Positions 32,426 through 46,600 are shown, counted from the first letter of the stretch. The stretch: 64,000 nucleotides of DNA from Paenibacillus sp. HGH0039 (GCF_000411255.1 NZ_KE150413.1:2879123-2943122), one strand, 5' to 3'. Numbers and translations are program-made. Notes: a model not told the origin generated them from the sequence alone.

Positions 32426-33109
32426 TCAGTGCGTTCTTCCTCTGGTAAAAAGCCAGCCGCCTGCCACAAAAACCAAACAAAGAATCAGGTTAAATCCGAT
32501 ACCCGCTAGCAGCGAGCCGTTGAATAACAAGGCTTTGAAAAAAGAGACGACATGAACGCGCAGCGAAGGAATCGCCGTTCCGACCGGGATCGCCGTAATG
32601 AGCAGTGCCCACAGCAGCCACCCGGCAGGGTGGTAATAGCCGGAGATCAGCATGCTGAGCAGCGCCATCGCCATTAAATAAAAAGCGGTTTGGTAAAGGA
32701 AAGAACCCGCCAAACCAAAGTCATTCCAATGAAAAGCACTAATAAGATTAACCGGGGTCGTGTAATTCCGGAGCACATTCCATTCAATCACAACCCATAA
32801 AGAATTGATGAAAGCGATGGCTGCCGCGTAGACGGCAAAGACGAATAGAAGTCCCTTAAAATAGTGCTCTCTGCTTGCGCCCAAATGTAAGATGCGTTTG
32901 TAATAAATGAGCGGCAGCACGATAGCGATAAGGGGCAGAATGAGAATCAGGATGTTTCCGCCCGAAAGTCCCCTGCTTTGGCTGCTGTCTATAAAGAGGC
33001 CAACAATGAATTCCGCCAATTTTCCGAGCAGGAGAAGAAGAATGACGCCCCAGATGCAAACTCTCATTTGCAAATAGGTTGCCTTTAAATGAACGGCCAA
33101 TGCCCCCAA
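32426..33109 (-). CDS. ABC transporter permease of the second GntR operon
   Basis: The 227-residue protein has about six membrane segments (VCIWGVILLLLLGKLAEFIVG, ILILILPLIAIVLPLIYY, GLLFVFAVYAAAIAFINSLW, LYQTAFYLMAMALLSMLISGY, WLLWALLITAIPVGTAI, and a last helix). Its counterpart at 18439 has a similar size and place in its operon but little obvious sequence identity. It begins one base after the ATPase stop region and should form the membrane part of the exporter. Confidence 0.8.
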   Translation of the reverse strand: MGALAVHLKATYLQMRVCIWGVILLLLLGKLAEFIVGLFIDSSQSRGLSGGNILILILPLIAIVLPLIYYKRILHLGASREHYFKGLLFVFAVYAAAIAFINSLWVVIEWNVLRNYTTPVNLISAFHWNDFGLAGSFLYQTAFYLMAMALLSMLISGYYHPAGWLLWALLITAIPVGTAIPSLRVHVVSFFKALLFNGSLLAGIGFNLILCLVFVAGGWLFTRGRTH

Positions 33110-33110
33110 G

Positions 33111-33980
33111 TCAATGACCTCCTCTGATTAAATACGAGAAAAATGTTTGAAGCGTCAGATGTTCAATCGAAATATTCATCTCACGCGCCAACTGCCTATC
33201 CCCATCATTCAACTTTTCGTAAATAGCGGCAAGTGTGCCGTGACCATATGTCTCCTTATGTAAGACTCGCTTTCCGGCCGTAAAGGAAGCTACGGCTTCC
33301 GAATTGCCCCGGATCAGATGGGCTGCCATGCGTATCCGATCCATTTCATCATGAAGCAGGATCGAGCCGGCTTCCATAATATAAACTCTTTCTGCAACCG
33401 GGGCGATTTCATCCATTAAATGAGTGGACAGCAGGATCGTGCGAGGGTGATTGGCGCAATCCTCCAAAAGCGCTTTGTAAAACTGTTCCCGCATCAAAAC
33501 ATCGAGTCCGAGCACCGGCTCGTCGAATAACGTCAGCGGCGCCCGGCTGGCCAGACCGATAATGTTGCTTACGAGCGATTCCGTGCCTCTTGAAAGCTGT
33601 CTGATTTTTTTGTCCGGATCAAGCCGAAACGTTTTGAGCAGCTCCAGTGCAAAGGGCCAGTCCCAATTGGGATGGAAATTAGCGGCGAATTTCAAAACTT
33701 CGATAATCCGCCCTCCTCCGAAGTGTTTGCTATTCTCGCGCACGAAACAGAAATCCTCCGGAAGTTCTCCCTTCCCAAGCTTCTTCCCTCTTACCTTGAT
33801 TGAACCGCAGTTCGGGGAAATGCCGCCGGCGATCGTGTTAAGCAGCGTCGTTTTGCCGGCGCCGTTACGCCCGAGCAAACCGTAGATAACGTTTTCCTCC
33901 AACTGCAGATCCAGCTTGCACAATGCGTAAGTTTGACCGTATTTTTTGGTTAAATTGCCGCAGGTCAATGCTATGCTCAC
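33111..33980 (-). CDS. ABC transporter ATP-binding protein (YtrB-like), second copy
   Basis: Walker A is GRNGAGKTTLLNTI, the signature is LSRGTESLVSNIIGLAS (LSRGT, degenerate as in the paralogue), Walker B is LTLFDEPVLGLD and ILLSTHLMDEIAPVAERVYI is the switch region. The degenerate signature and overall plan match the ATPase at 19152-20024, and both belong to the YtrB-like group. It lies six bases after the GntR stop. Role: energy module for a small permease, probably in envelope stress. Confidence 0.9.
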   Translation of the reverse strand: MSIALTCGNLTKKYGQTYALCKLDLQLEENVIYGLLGRNGAGKTTLLNTIAGGISPNCGSIKVRGKKLGKGELPEDFCFVRENSKHFGGGRIIEVLKFAANFHPNWDWPFALELLKTFRLDPDKKIRQLSRGTESLVSNIIGLASRAPLTLFDEPVLGLDVLMREQFYKALLEDCANHPRTILLSTHLMDEIAPVAERVYIMEAGSILLHDEMDRIRMAAHLIRGNSEAVASFTAGKRVLHKETYGHGTLAAIYEKLNDGDRQLAREMNISIEHLTLQTFFSYLIRGGH

Positions 33981-33986
33981 GATTCG

Positions 33987-34355
33987 CTATTCCTCTCTCA
34001 ACTGTTTGATCATGTTCATAATGTCCTCGGTTGTCAGCCCGAGTTTGTCGGCTTCATTCACCAGATTGGATAACAGTTCCTTATAGAAACGGTCTCTTCG
34101 TTTAATCTGAATGTTCCGCTTCGCATCCGCCGCCACATACATGCCAAGCCCTCTTTTTTTATACAGAATACCTTCATTCACGAGCAAGCCGATTCCCTTC
34201 ACTACGGTCGCCGGATTAATCTGGAACAGCTGGGAAAACTGGGCCACGGAAAGAATTTGCTCATCCACGCGGAAAGTGCCGTTCAGAATATCGTCCTCAA
34301 TAATGTTGGCTACCTGGTGAAAAATCGGCTGCTTTTCGTCGAAAGTTACATTCAT
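33987..34355 (-). CDS. GntR family regulator, YtrA-type, second copy
   Basis: The start at 34355 (MNVTFDEKQPIFHQVANII) follows GGTGAGGG; the longer frame from 34373 is not supported. The 122-residue protein has the winged helix (ILSVAQFSQLFQINPATVVKG, then ILYKKRGLGMYV) and a short C-terminal tail (LSNLVNEADKLGLTTEDIMN) typical of YtrA. It heads its operon and is divergent from the MacB/FtsX-type genes. Inverted repeats that match each other lie on both promoters. Confidence 0.9.
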   Translation of the reverse strand: MNVTFDEKQPIFHQVANIIEDDILNGTFRVDEQILSVAQFSQLFQINPATVVKGIGLLVNEGILYKKRGLGMYVAADAKRNIQIKRRDRFYKELLSNLVNEADKLGLTTEDIMNMIKQLREE

Positions 34356-34370
34356 TCCCTCACCATTCAG

Positions 34371-34426
34371 CATATTAGTATGTTACCCATCCAGCACACT
34401 ATAATTTATAGGCAAATAATTGTCAA
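34371..34426 (-). promoter_or_regulatory. Promoter and operator of the second GntR operon
   Basis: Minus strand TTGACA (34421-34426), 17 bp, TATAGT (34398-34403), then an inverted repeat with arms TAGTGTGCTGG and GTAACATACTA (operator span 34371-34405). About 28 of 35 positions match the operator on the divergent promoter. Confidence 0.75.
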
Positions 34427-34499
34427 TAAAAGGTTTCAAGATAGCTTACGACCCAAACAGGAAAAGACATGGACGATTCGCACATCCAATCATCCGTGA

Positions 34500-34555
34500 T
34501 TGACAATTATTCACAAGCGTATTATAGTATGCTACATTAGTAACATGCTAATACG
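34500..34555 (+). promoter_or_regulatory. Promoter and operator of the divergent ABC exporter operon
   Basis: TTGACA (34500-34505), 17 bp, TATAGT (34523-34528), then TAGTATGCTAC-ATTA-GTAACATGCTA (operator span 34521-34555). Box sequences and spacings equal those of the minus-strand promoter, so the GntR protein should control both. Confidence 0.78.
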
Positions 34556-34630
34556 CATACTGAAATAACTTAGCACAAAAGAACTTTCGAAGTTGGAGTT
34601 TTATTATTCCTGTACGAGGAGATGTCATAA

Positions 34631-35335
34631 GTGAAAAAATTAATCGAATTCAAGAACGTATCCAAAGAATACAAAATAGGTGAAGTGATGATCAGAGCGC
34701 TTGATGGCGTGGACTTTTCCATAGCGGAGGGGGAATTCGTCGTTATTTTGGGGGCAAGCGGTGCCGGTAAAAGCACGATTTTGAACATACTTGGCGGTAT
34801 GGATACGGCTACGTCAGGTCAAGTGTTTGTTGGGGATCAGGAAATCACTAGCCTTGGCGAAAAAAAGTTGACCGAATATCGCGGTGAGAAAGTGGGCTTT
34901 GTGTTCCAATTTTATAACTTAATTCCGAATTTAAACGCTTTGGAGAATGTGGAGTTCGCCACGGAAGTATGCAAAAACTATCTGGATGCGAAAGATATTT
35001 TATATAAAGTCGGACTGCAGGACCGGATCGGAAATTTCCCTTCCCAGCTCTCCGGAGGAGAACAGCAAAGAGTTGCCATAGCCAGAGCGGTTGCCAAAAA
35101 CCCTTTACTTTTACTCTGTGATGAACCAACCGGAGCTTTGGATTATGGTACAGGCAAGTCCGTCTTGAAACTTCTACAAGATTTGAACAAGGAAACGAAA
35201 AAGTGCGTCGTTCTGGTCACCCATAATTCTGCCATTGCTCCGATGGCTGACAAAATTATTAAGGTTAAAAGCGGAATGATTGAAAGTGTAACGATTAACA
35301 AAGACAAACAAAGTGTTGAAGGGATCGAGTGGTGA
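34631..35335 (+). CDS. ABC transporter ATP-binding protein (MacB/LolD-like)
   Basis: The 234-residue ATPase has [16 protein letters not shown] (Walker A), [19 protein letters not shown] (signature), [15 protein letters not shown] (Walker B) and [18 protein letters not shown], all strongly conserved, and the [18 protein letters not shown] stretch typical of MacB/LolD-type ATPases. The start is GTG at 34631, nine bases after GAGGAG. Its stop overlaps the region of the permease start, so the pair is coupled. Such pairs export peptides or lipids or act in antimicrobial resistance by mechanotransmission. Confidence 0.92.
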   Translation: MKKLIEFKNVSKEYKIGEVMIRALDGVDFSIAEGEFVVILGASGAGKSTILNILGGMDTATSGQVFVGDQEITSLGEKKLTEYRGEKVGFVFQFYNLIPNLNALENVEFATEVCKNYLDAKDILYKVGLQDRIGNFPSQLSGGEQQRVAIARAVAKNPLLLLCDEPTGALDYGTGKSVLKLLQDLNKETKKCVVLVTHNSAIAPMADKIIKVKSGMIESVTINKDKQSVEGIEW

Positions 35336-35337
35336 TC

Positions 35338-37665
35338 ATGAAATTATTCTCTAAATTAATAAGGGATATCAGACAGTCTTTAGGACAATTTATAGCCCTG
35401 ATTTTGGTTGTTGCTGTGGGGGCTTTTTTCTACGGGGGTCTGGTCACCTATAGCGATACTCTCAGCTCTTATACGAAAGATTATTTTAAAAACCATAATT
35501 TAAGCGATCTAAACGTGTATTACAATCAAATATCCAAAGAAGAAGTGGCTGGTTTAAGCAAAATTGAAGGTATACATAAAATAGAAGGACGCTATACGTT
35601 GGATGCCAAGCAGGTCTTTGATAAGGATAAAGCTTCGTTAACCATTCATTCGATTCCCGTGAACAATGAAATCAATACGCTTACGATGATCGAGGGCAGT
35701 ATCCCATCCAAAAAGGGAGAGATCGCATTAGATTCCCATTACGCAAAAGAACATCAGTTTCATACCGGTGATAACATTCGTATACATACGGATGGTAGAG
35801 ATTTTACGTTTACCATTAGCGGCTTGTGTGAGAACGCGGAATATGCCAAGAAAAACCCGACACAAGACCACAAAGCTTACGGAATCGCATATATGGCCGA
35901 AGAGACAATACCTGAAATCCTGGATGGCGGCTTTACCTATAACGAAATCATGATTGATGCCGAAGAGGGTTATGACATGGACAAAATAGGTAAATCCATT
36001 GAAGCGCAGTCCCGACAACTTGCCTATTTAAACCAAGTAAGTAAAGAGCGGACCTTCAACTATTCTCAAATCACTCAAACCATCTATAACAATACCATGA
36101 TGAGTAAAGTTGTACCTTTGGTTCTCTTTTTGATTGAGGCGATTATCGTATTTCTGATTATGTCGAGGATGATAGATTCTCAAAGAAATCAAGTGGGTAT
36201 AATGAAGGCTTTGGGCGTAAAAAACAGAAGCATCATGCTTCATTACATGGGATACCCTGTGCTGGTAAGCATTATAGGCTCCATCCTGGGCTGCGCCATT
36301 GCCGCTGCTGTATTTATTCCCTTAGTAAGAGCGTCAAACGCCAGGGCCTACTCCCTGCCTGATATTACATTCTCGCTTTCCTTATTGCCCCTTATTCCTC
36401 CCATCATTTTCTCCGGTGCTTTTGGGAGTTTATCCTGTTATGTAAGCGGAAGAGCCGTATTAAAAGAACGTGCGGCTCAGGCCATGCGCCCTAAAGCCCC
36501 TAAGAAGATGAACAAGCTGATCATCGAAAGAATTCCGGGGATCTGGAGCCGTATTCCCTACAGCTATAAACTCATTTTCCGAAATATAGGGTTAAATAAA
36601 CAAAAAGCTTTGGCGAGTTCAACTGGCGTTGTTGTAAGCACGGTTTTATTAATCACAGCTTTTGGCACTCAGACCGCCTTGCAAAAAGTTGTTAACCAAA
36701 CTGAAGATGTGTATACCTATGATTTAAGAGTGGATTATACGGTGGGACCCACTCCCGATCCGTCAGAACTGCCCTCCGGCATTAAAAACAGGTACAGGCT
36801 AGCCACCCTCCCCGTTGAATTCATCAAAGGCGATGAGCATGAGAATGCCACTCTGGTAGTTACTGAAAAAGATAACCGTCTGCTTCATTTCTTTGACGAT
36901 AAGGAGAACAGGATTTCATTGGACGAAGGCGGTGTGTTGGTACCCAAATCTTACGCCGACAAATATCAAATTGCAGAAGGAGATAGGATCGAAATAAAGT
37001 TCGCAGCCCCTGAGCTGAAAAATAAGTCTGCCGCTATGAAGGTTTTACAAATATCCACCCAGTATTCCAATCCATCGTTTTATATCACACCGGCATATCT
37101 AGAGAGTTTTGGCATTGATTACAGCCCGGCCTCGCTTTTAATTGAAGCCGCCGGCTCTGCAGACCTTGCAAGCGTTCGTCACTTCTTTGAACAAGATCCA
37201 CATGTGGATACCCTCACAGATAAGAGTGATCTGAAGAAATCAGCTCAATATATTTTGAAACAAAACAGCTTTGTATTTATCATGTTTATCATTTGTGCGG
37301 TCCTGCTTTCTTTTGGCGCCATCTATACGATAACGTCCATAAACATTTACGAAAGAAACCGCGAGCTTGCAACCCTTAAGGTATTAGGCTACCAAAAAAA
37401 TAAAATAAACCGGCTTATCTTTTTTGAAAACATCATACTCACCACCTTTGCGGTCCTCGCAGCGCTGCCGATCAGCGGCTATGTGTATTCACTTGTTGTC
37501 AAGGCATTATCAAGTACCCATCAGCAAATCCCGGATCAATTAAATCCGTTCGTCATTTCGGTTGCGGTTGCTGCCGCATTCTTACTCACCGTTCTTTCTA
37601 ACTTACTGCTTCGGCGGAAAGTATCCCAAATTAATATGATTGAATCTTTGAAAAGCATAGAATAG
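35338..37665 (+). CDS. FtsX-type ABC permease (MacB-like, two FtsX domains)
   Basis: The 775-residue protein has one N-terminal membrane helix (FIALILVVAVGAFFYGGLV), a large extracellular domain (about 40-250), a block of three helices with VPLVLFLIEAIIVFLIMSRM and the coupling helix region VGIMKALGVKNRSIM. A second extracellular domain and a second FtsX block (FVFIMFIICAVLLSFGAIYT, ELATLKVLGYQKNKI) follow. Two FtsX blocks in one chain are the layout of Bce/YvcRS-like and YxdM-type permeases. ATG at 35338 is preferred over the GTG at 35329. A 15-bp-stem terminator follows. Confidence 0.9.
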   Translation: MKLFSKLIRDIRQSLGQFIALILVVAVGAFFYGGLVTYSDTLSSYTKDYFKNHNLSDLNVYYNQISKEEVAGLSKIEGIHKIEGRYTLDAKQVFDKDKASLTIHSIPVNNEINTLTMIEGSIPSKKGEIALDSHYAKEHQFHTGDNIRIHTDGRDFTFTISGLCENAEYAKKNPTQDHKAYGIAYMAEETIPEILDGGFTYNEIMIDAEEGYDMDKIGKSIEAQSRQLAYLNQVSKERTFNYSQITQTIYNNTMMSKVVPLVLFLIEAIIVFLIMSRMIDSQRNQVGIMKALGVKNRSIMLHYMGYPVLVSIIGSILGCAIAAAVFIPLVRASNARAYSLPDITFSLSLLPLIPPIIFSGAFGSLSCYVSGRAVLKERAAQAMRPKAPKKMNKLIIERIPGIWSRIPYSYKLIFRNIGLNKQKALASSTGVVVSTVLLITAFGTQTALQKVVNQTEDVYTYDLRVDYTVGPTPDPSELPSGIKNRYRLATLPVEFIKGDEHENATLVVTEKDNRLLHFFDDKENRISLDEGGVLVPKSYADKYQIAEGDRIEIKFAAPELKNKSAAMKVLQISTQYSNPSFYITPAYLESFGIDYSPASLLIEAAGSADLASVRHFFEQDPHVDTLTDKSDLKKSAQYILKQNSFVFIMFIICAVLLSFGAIYTITSINIYERNRELATLKVLGYQKNKINRLIFFENIILTTFAVLAALPISGYVYSLVVKALSSTHQQIPDQLNPFVISVAVAAAFLLTVLSNLLLRRKVSQINMIESLKSIE

Positions 37666-37706
37666 TTGGGGTCGCCTAAGTCCAGATAACGGCTTGACAT
37701 AATCAG

Positions 37707-37747
37707 CAAATAGCCTTGGCCATTAGTCGGCCAAGGCTATTTGTATA
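37707..37747 (+). terminator. Strong terminator after the FtsX-type permease gene
   Basis: A perfect 15-bp stem (CAAATAGCCTTGGCC and complement) with a 7-nt loop, 42 bp after the stop. The T-tract is short (TATTTG), and the convergent rifampicin gene could use it too. Confidence 0.65.
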
Positions 37748-37773
37748 CGCGCGAATCGGGGCTGATTCGCGCG
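37748..37773. repeat. GC-rich hairpin between convergent genes
   Basis: CGCGCGAATC and GATTCGCGCG form a perfect 10-bp stem around GGGGCT, 42 bp after the stop of the rifampicin phosphotransferase gene. Without a T-run it may insulate the convergent transcripts. Confidence 0.5.
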
Positions 37774-37814
37774 CTTCACCATAATCCGGACTGGCGATTG
37801 GTGATCGGCAACCA

Positions 37815-40421
<2,607 letters not shown>

Positions 40422-40469
40422 CTAACCATTCAATTGAGAAAAACATTTGACAAGAGTTCACCGGCACGG

Positions 40470-40484
40470 TATACTTAAAGTATA
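40470..40484. promoter_or_regulatory. 15-bp palindrome upstream of the rifampicin phosphotransferase gene
   Basis: TATACTT-A-AAGTATA is a perfect inverted repeat 60 bp upstream of the start codon and could overlap a -10 box (TATACT on the minus strand). The -35 box is unclear. Confidence 0.4.
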
Positions 40485-40563
40485 AGATGTAGTTACTATG
40501 CCTTTAATTAAAAAAAGAGTCGTAAACCGATTATATCATCGTGTTTGTTTATATGCAATATTA

Positions 40564-40597
40564 AAGAACCTGGTAAAGCTACCCAGGTTCTTTTTTG
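40564..40597 (+). terminator. Hairpin with plus-strand T-run
   Basis: AAGAACCTGG / CCAGGTTCTT form a perfect 10-bp stem with a short loop, followed by six T on the plus strand. It lies past the stop of the cupin gene on the minus strand (40737), so it may work in both directions. The stretch 40485-40736 holds no gene I can see. Confidence 0.55.
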
Positions 40598-40736
40598 ATT
40601 TTCCGCTATCGTTAATCACAATAAAAGCGGGTGTCCACCTATGATGTTGTCGCTTATCATTTCAGGCCGATTAATCGTTATCTGCTGCGCTCCTGTACGT
40701 GTAGTAACACTAGGCATTGATGCCGTACTGGCTCGT

Positions 40737-41132
40737 TTAGGGCTGGTATTGATCGTTACTGACTTTTTCCATCCATTCGACCGCCTTGCCGTCAAGACGT
40801 TCTTGAATGGCTATATGGGTCATAGCCGTCGTGGGTGAAGCTCCGTGCCAATGCTTCTCGCCCGGCGGGAACCAAACTACGTCACCGGGGCTAATTTCCT
40901 CGATCTTTCCTCCCCACCGTTGAACTCTTCCTCTGCCTGCCGTTACAATCAGCGTCTGACCCAGTGGATGAGTATGCCATGCTGTCCGTGCACCCGGCTC
41001 GAACGTAACGCTGGCTCCAGCGACGCGGGCAGGCTCGGCTGCTTCAAACAGCGGATCGATACGAACCGTGCCGGTAAAATAGTCAGATGATCCTTTGCCG
41101 GAAGGTTGGGATCCGATTCTTCTGATTTCCAT
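40737..41132 (-). CDS. Cupin domain protein
   Basis: The 131-residue protein is a single cupin barrel with the two metal motifs: [20 protein letters not shown] (His-x-His, later Glu/Gln position) and [19 protein letters not shown]. It is close to the (R)-mandelonitrile-lyase-like or carboxymuconolactone-linked cupins annotated in many bacilli. The reaction is unknown. It sits next to an AraC regulator and an aldo/keto reductase, a common stress or carbonyl-detoxification neighbourhood. Confidence 0.87.
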   Translation of the reverse strand: MEIRRIGSQPSGKGSSDYFTGTVRIDPLFEAAEPARVAGASVTFEPGARTAWHTHPLGQTLIVTAGRGRVQRWGGKIEEISPGDVVWFPPGEKHWHGASPTTAMTHIAIQERLDGKAVEWMEKVSNDQYQP

Positions 41133-41282
41133 TTTCTATATTCCTCCATTGAAATTAAGAATTTTTGTTTCCGGGTTGTTGCGGCCATCGCCTACTGTCT
41201 TCGCCTTCCTGATAACGGCAGATGCACTCCCCGCAATTTGTCCATGCGATTCCATGGCTAATGTAACGGAAACCGGTCCGAT

Positions 41283-42176
41283 TTATGCTTTTAGACGCAT
41301 GATATCTTGCCTAGGCGGAAAGCCAAACATTCGGGAATACTCACGACTGAATTGCGAAGGACTTTCATAGCCTACTCGAAATGCCACCTCAGTGGCATCG
41401 GCTGATTCGGTTAATAATAGGCGGCGGGCTTCCTGAAGCCTCAATTCTTTTTGGAACTGAATAGGGCTCATAGCGGTTACCTCATTAAAGTGCCTATGCA
41501 GCGACGAGACACTCATATTCACTTTTTCCGCAAGCTCCTCAATCCGAAATGACTTATCGTAATTATTCGTGATATGTTCGATCACATCTTTTATTTGGCG
41601 GGCAGAGCTGCCCTCTATTGCAACTTGTTCGAGCCTAGCCCCATGCTGACCTTGCAGAACCCTATACAGAATTTCCTTCGTAAACAGCGGCGCAAGTATG
41701 GGGATATCCTTGGGGTTGTCCAGCAAACGAGCCAACCTGATGACCGCATCCACCAGAGGCAGCTCCAACCGGCTAACAAACATACCTCGCTTTGCATTTT
41801 CTTTCGGTCCTACTCTCATTTCAGAATCTCGTAAAACCTCCAGAATTTGATTCGCCGTAAATTCAAGTTTAAAACCCAAATACGGAACGTCGGGAGAAGC
41901 TTCGGTGACTTGAGCAGTAACCGGCAAGTTAACGGACGCAATAAGATAATCTGCAGGATTGTACTTAAAGCGTTCCTGTCCCAGCCAGACCTCCTTCGCC
42001 CCTTGAACCACAATGCAAAAGGAAGGCTTGTAAACTCCATGGCGTGGCACAGATGCATTCGAGTCACGTATGAAAAATAAAGACGGAATGGCAGTAGCGT
42101 GAACACCATCGTTTGCTGCGAAACGTTTAATCATTTCGGCAAGTTCATTTTGCTGCTTAGTGATGATTTCAGACAT
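41283..42176 (-). CDS. AraC family regulator with AraC_N domain
   Basis: The 297-residue protein begins with the AraC_N (PF06719-type) domain: FIRDSNASVPRHGVYKPSFC, then VQGAKEVWLGQERFKYNPAD and YLIASVNLPVTAQVTEASPD. It ends with the AraC helix-turn-helix pair (RIEELAEKVNMSVSSLHRHF and ATEVAFRVGYESPSQFSREY). Members of this subgroup often sit divergent from aldo/keto reductase or alcohol dehydrogenase genes and activate them, as here (reductase start at 42393). The 216-bp gap should hold both promoters, though I see no clear boxes. Confidence 0.9.
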   Translation of the reverse strand: MSEIITKQQNELAEMIKRFAANDGVHATAIPSLFFIRDSNASVPRHGVYKPSFCIVVQGAKEVWLGQERFKYNPADYLIASVNLPVTAQVTEASPDVPYLGFKLEFTANQILEVLRDSEMRVGPKENAKRGMFVSRLELPLVDAVIRLARLLDNPKDIPILAPLFTKEILYRVLQGQHGARLEQVAIEGSSARQIKDVIEHITNNYDKSFRIEELAEKVNMSVSSLHRHFNEVTAMSPIQFQKELRLQEARRLLLTESADATEVAFRVGYESPSQFSREYSRMFGFPPRQDIMRLKA

Positions 42177-42350
42177 TTGATCCTCCGCTTTCCGTCATTC
42201 GTAATAACTCGATTATAATCCTTATTTATCTGTTAAAGAAGTTGTAGTGAGAGGATTAGGCAAACATTTGACACGAATGAGATAACGATCGCTTTGTCAT
42301 CCGGTGCATAATAAGGATGTTAAAAGGGGATCTGTTATAGATATGATTGA

Positions 42351-43244
<894 letters not shown>

Positions 43245-43266
43245 CCATCCCGTTAAAAGTATGGAG

Positions 43267-43299
43267 TAGATGCCCTCGGGCAATCTATTCCTTTTTTTC
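43267..43299 (+). terminator. Terminator of the aldo/keto reductase gene
   Basis: TAGATGCCC and GGGCAATCTA pair (one bulge) around TC, and TTCCTTTTTTT follows, 23 bp after the stop. Confidence 0.7.
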
Positions 43300-43679
43300 A
43301 TAGATTGCGGGTAAATGGCTGTCTCCAAAATATAATTTTGTCAGAACTTAATCGAATTGACTCTAATGAGGGTTATCTTTTTCTTAAGGTGCCAACGATC
43401 ACAAATATCATTGTGGACAACTCCGCTCTACCGACTCGCTGTTGGGCAGGCTATCAGGCTCGGCTACTCGGACGTGTTTCTTTCGCGATCCAAGCCTGAC
43501 TTTGTCGGCTCTCTCTTCGGTTATCCCATTTTCATTCGTTTAATTCCACACGTTTCGGAGTTTCCACTTTATTTGTGGTTCTCTTTGTATGCATAGGGTC
43601 AAGAATCCCTTTCATAGATATAGTCGAACCTTCCATTAATCGGGAGTCGATCATTATCTAACTTGGAGGAAATGCAGCG
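43300..43679. other. Intergenic region before the giant repeat protein gene
   Basis: About 380 bp with short open frames but no recognisable gene. The ribosome site of the giant gene (TTGGAGG) lies at its end. No convincing promoter pair was found. Confidence 0.4.
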
Positions 43680-46600
43680 ATGGCCTTTTTGCAGCGATAT
43701 GCCGCAAACCAGACAGGCGCCATTACATTTACAGGCAACACACTCGGATTGAGCCGATCCGAAACTGCCGGCGTTCCGGGAACAGTAGACAGCATAGGGG
43801 CTTACACAACAACGGACACGACACTTCAGTACGGTACATATCCGGCAGGAACGACAAGCCTATACACCTCCAACAGCTCAGCCGCCGTTCTCACTCTTCC
43901 CGCAGGAAGTACGGTATTGTACGCGGAGCTCATCTGGGGCGGCTCCTACCTGGACGGCACGGTCAACAATACCGCTTTTATCAACAATCCCATCACCTTC
44001 ACCACACCGGCGGGCACATCGAGCGTAACTCAGGATGCCGCTACCGTCTATAACGTGACGTTTGCGGTCTCTCCAAGCTCTGTTCTGGCATACGTCCGCA
44101 CGGCTAATGTAACGGCGCTGGTCAGTGCCGGAGGCGCGGGAACTTACACGGCCAAAAGCATCGTGGGCACGCTTGCCGTTCCGGACCCCACAGCCAATCA
44201 CGCCGGATGGACGCTGGCAGTAGTGTACCAGAACCCGAGTCTTCCCTTCCGGAACCTCTCGCTGGGTGTGGGCGCGGAGATTGTTCAGGCGACTTCGGGG
44301 GCCGTCAATGTGGTCATCTCCGGGTTCGCCACTCCGGCGCAAGGGACGTTAAAAGGCCGTGCGTTAATCAGCGCACAGGAAGGAGATGCCAACAAAACCG
44401 GGGACCAGGCTCTGTTCGGTCCGACGACATCGAGTCTGACGGCTTTATCGGGGGCCAACAATTTCGCCGCCAACTTTTTCGCGTCCCAACTCAACAAAGA
44501 TGACGGCACGCTCGATACAACCGGAACGTTCGGTACGCGCAACGCGATAAACGGAGCTCCGGGCACGTTGATCACCGGCGGACGCCAGGGATGGGATATC
44601 ACCAACGTGGACATATCCACGACACTGAAAAACGCCCAGACCTCCGCGATTTTACAACTGACGACCTCCGGAGACGGATATATCGTGAATGCGAACGCCA
44701 TTCAAATCGATATTAACGCTCCCCTCGTCACCGTGACTAAAACCGCAAGCGTGACCGGAGCCGTCATCGGGGATACGGTCACGTTCACCATCGCCGTTAG
44801 GAATACCGGACTGGTCGACGCTTCCAATACGGTCTTCACCGATCCGATTCCGGCCGGCTCCGCACTCGTCCCGAACAGTGTAACGGTCAACGGGACCGCT
44901 CGCACGGGTACCGATCCTTCGGCAGGCATCCTGCTCGGAACGATAAGCGCGGGCAGTACGACCACCGTGACGTTCCGGGTGACCGTGACCTCCCTTCCAA
45001 CGCCCGCGCAGCTTTCGAACCAGGCGACTGCCAGTTTCTCGTTTCAAAGTGTTACCGGAGGCCCGGTTATTTCGGGGAGCGTTCCCTCCAACACACTTGC
45101 CGTCCCGGTCTATCAGCCGGTTATCGGACTCGTCAAAACGGCAAACACTTCTACCGCGACCGTGGGAGATACGGTTACTTACACCTTGAAGGCTACAAAC
45201 ACGGGGAGTATCCGTGCGGCCGCCACGTTGACCGATCCCATTCCCGCAGGGTCCGCATTCGTGACGGGCAGTGTAACCGTCAACGGTACATCCCAGCCGG
45301 CCGCAAATCCGGCGACGGGGTTCTCCGTCGGGAACATCGATGCCGGAGGGGGCGTCGTTACCGTCACGTTCCAAACGGTTGTGACGTCTGTCCCCGCGGG
45401 GGGAAGACTAACCGATCAGGGCACGGCCAGCTACACGTATTCTCCTCCCGACGGGCGGACGCTTTCCGGTTCGGCGGTATCCAATACGCTGTCCATTCCC
45501 GTTTCGGCGCCGAACGTTACCGTGGTCAAAACCGCCGGTTCAACGGACGCTGTCGTCGGAGACACCGTGACTTACACCATTACAGCGACGAATAACGGAA
45601 TTACGGCCGTCACCGGTGTGGTCGTCACCGATCCGATTCCGGCCGGCTCCTCGTTCGTTACCGGCAGCGTAACCGTGAACGGGACGGCGGTTCCAGCCGC
45701 AAATCCGGCGACAGGGGTTCCCGTCGCTTCCATTGCAGCGGGCTCTTCAGCAGTGGTCACTTTCCGTGTTAATGTAACATCCGTTCCTTCGCCCGCTCAG
45801 CTTGCCAACCAGGCGACTGTCAGCTTTTCGTCCGGCGCTTTTACCGGCTCGTCTTTGTCCAATACGATCACGCTGCCTGTCTACCAAGCGGTCGTTTCAG
45901 CGGTGAAAAGCGTCAGTCCCGCAAGCGCAACGGTCGGGGCGACCCTCACTTATACCGTCACTGTAAAAAACTCCGGCAACCTTCCCGTCTCCCTGAACGT
46001 GAGTGATCCCGTTCCGGCCGGCTCCACGTTTCTTGCCGGCAGTGTTACAGTCAATGGCACGTCTCTGCCGGCGGCGAATCCGGCAGTGGGATTCGCGGCG
46101 GGCAGTTTGGCGGCCGGCGCAAGCTCCGTCATCACGTTCCAGACGGTCGTCACTTCCCTGCCCGCCACATCCAGGCTCGTGGATCAGGCGACCGTGTCCT
46201 ACACGTATCAGCCCCCGGACGGGCGAACGCTCACCGGAAGCGTCGTTTCCAATGAAGTGTCCGTTCCGGTATCGGCGCCGAACGTCACAGCCGTCAAATC
46301 CGTTTCCAACACGGCTGCCACTGTCGGAGATGTCATTACGTACACGATTGTCGCCGCCAACGGCAGCAGTGTCCCGGTAACCAGCGTCGTCATAACCGAC
46401 CCGATACCGGCCGGCACCACATTCAATACCGGCAGTGTAACGGTTAACGGGACCCCTGTCCCGGCGGCCAATCCCGCCGTGGGAGTGCCGGTAGGCGCTA
46501 TCGCCGCCGGAGCTTCGACGACGCTGCAATTTAAGGTTTCCGTTACTTCGCTGCCCTCTCCAGCCACGCTGGGAAACCAGGCAACCGTCAGTTTTACATC

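Noticed and set aside
40641..41370. Plus-strand ORFs over the cupin and AraC genes
   Set aside because: Shadows of well-supported minus-strand genes.
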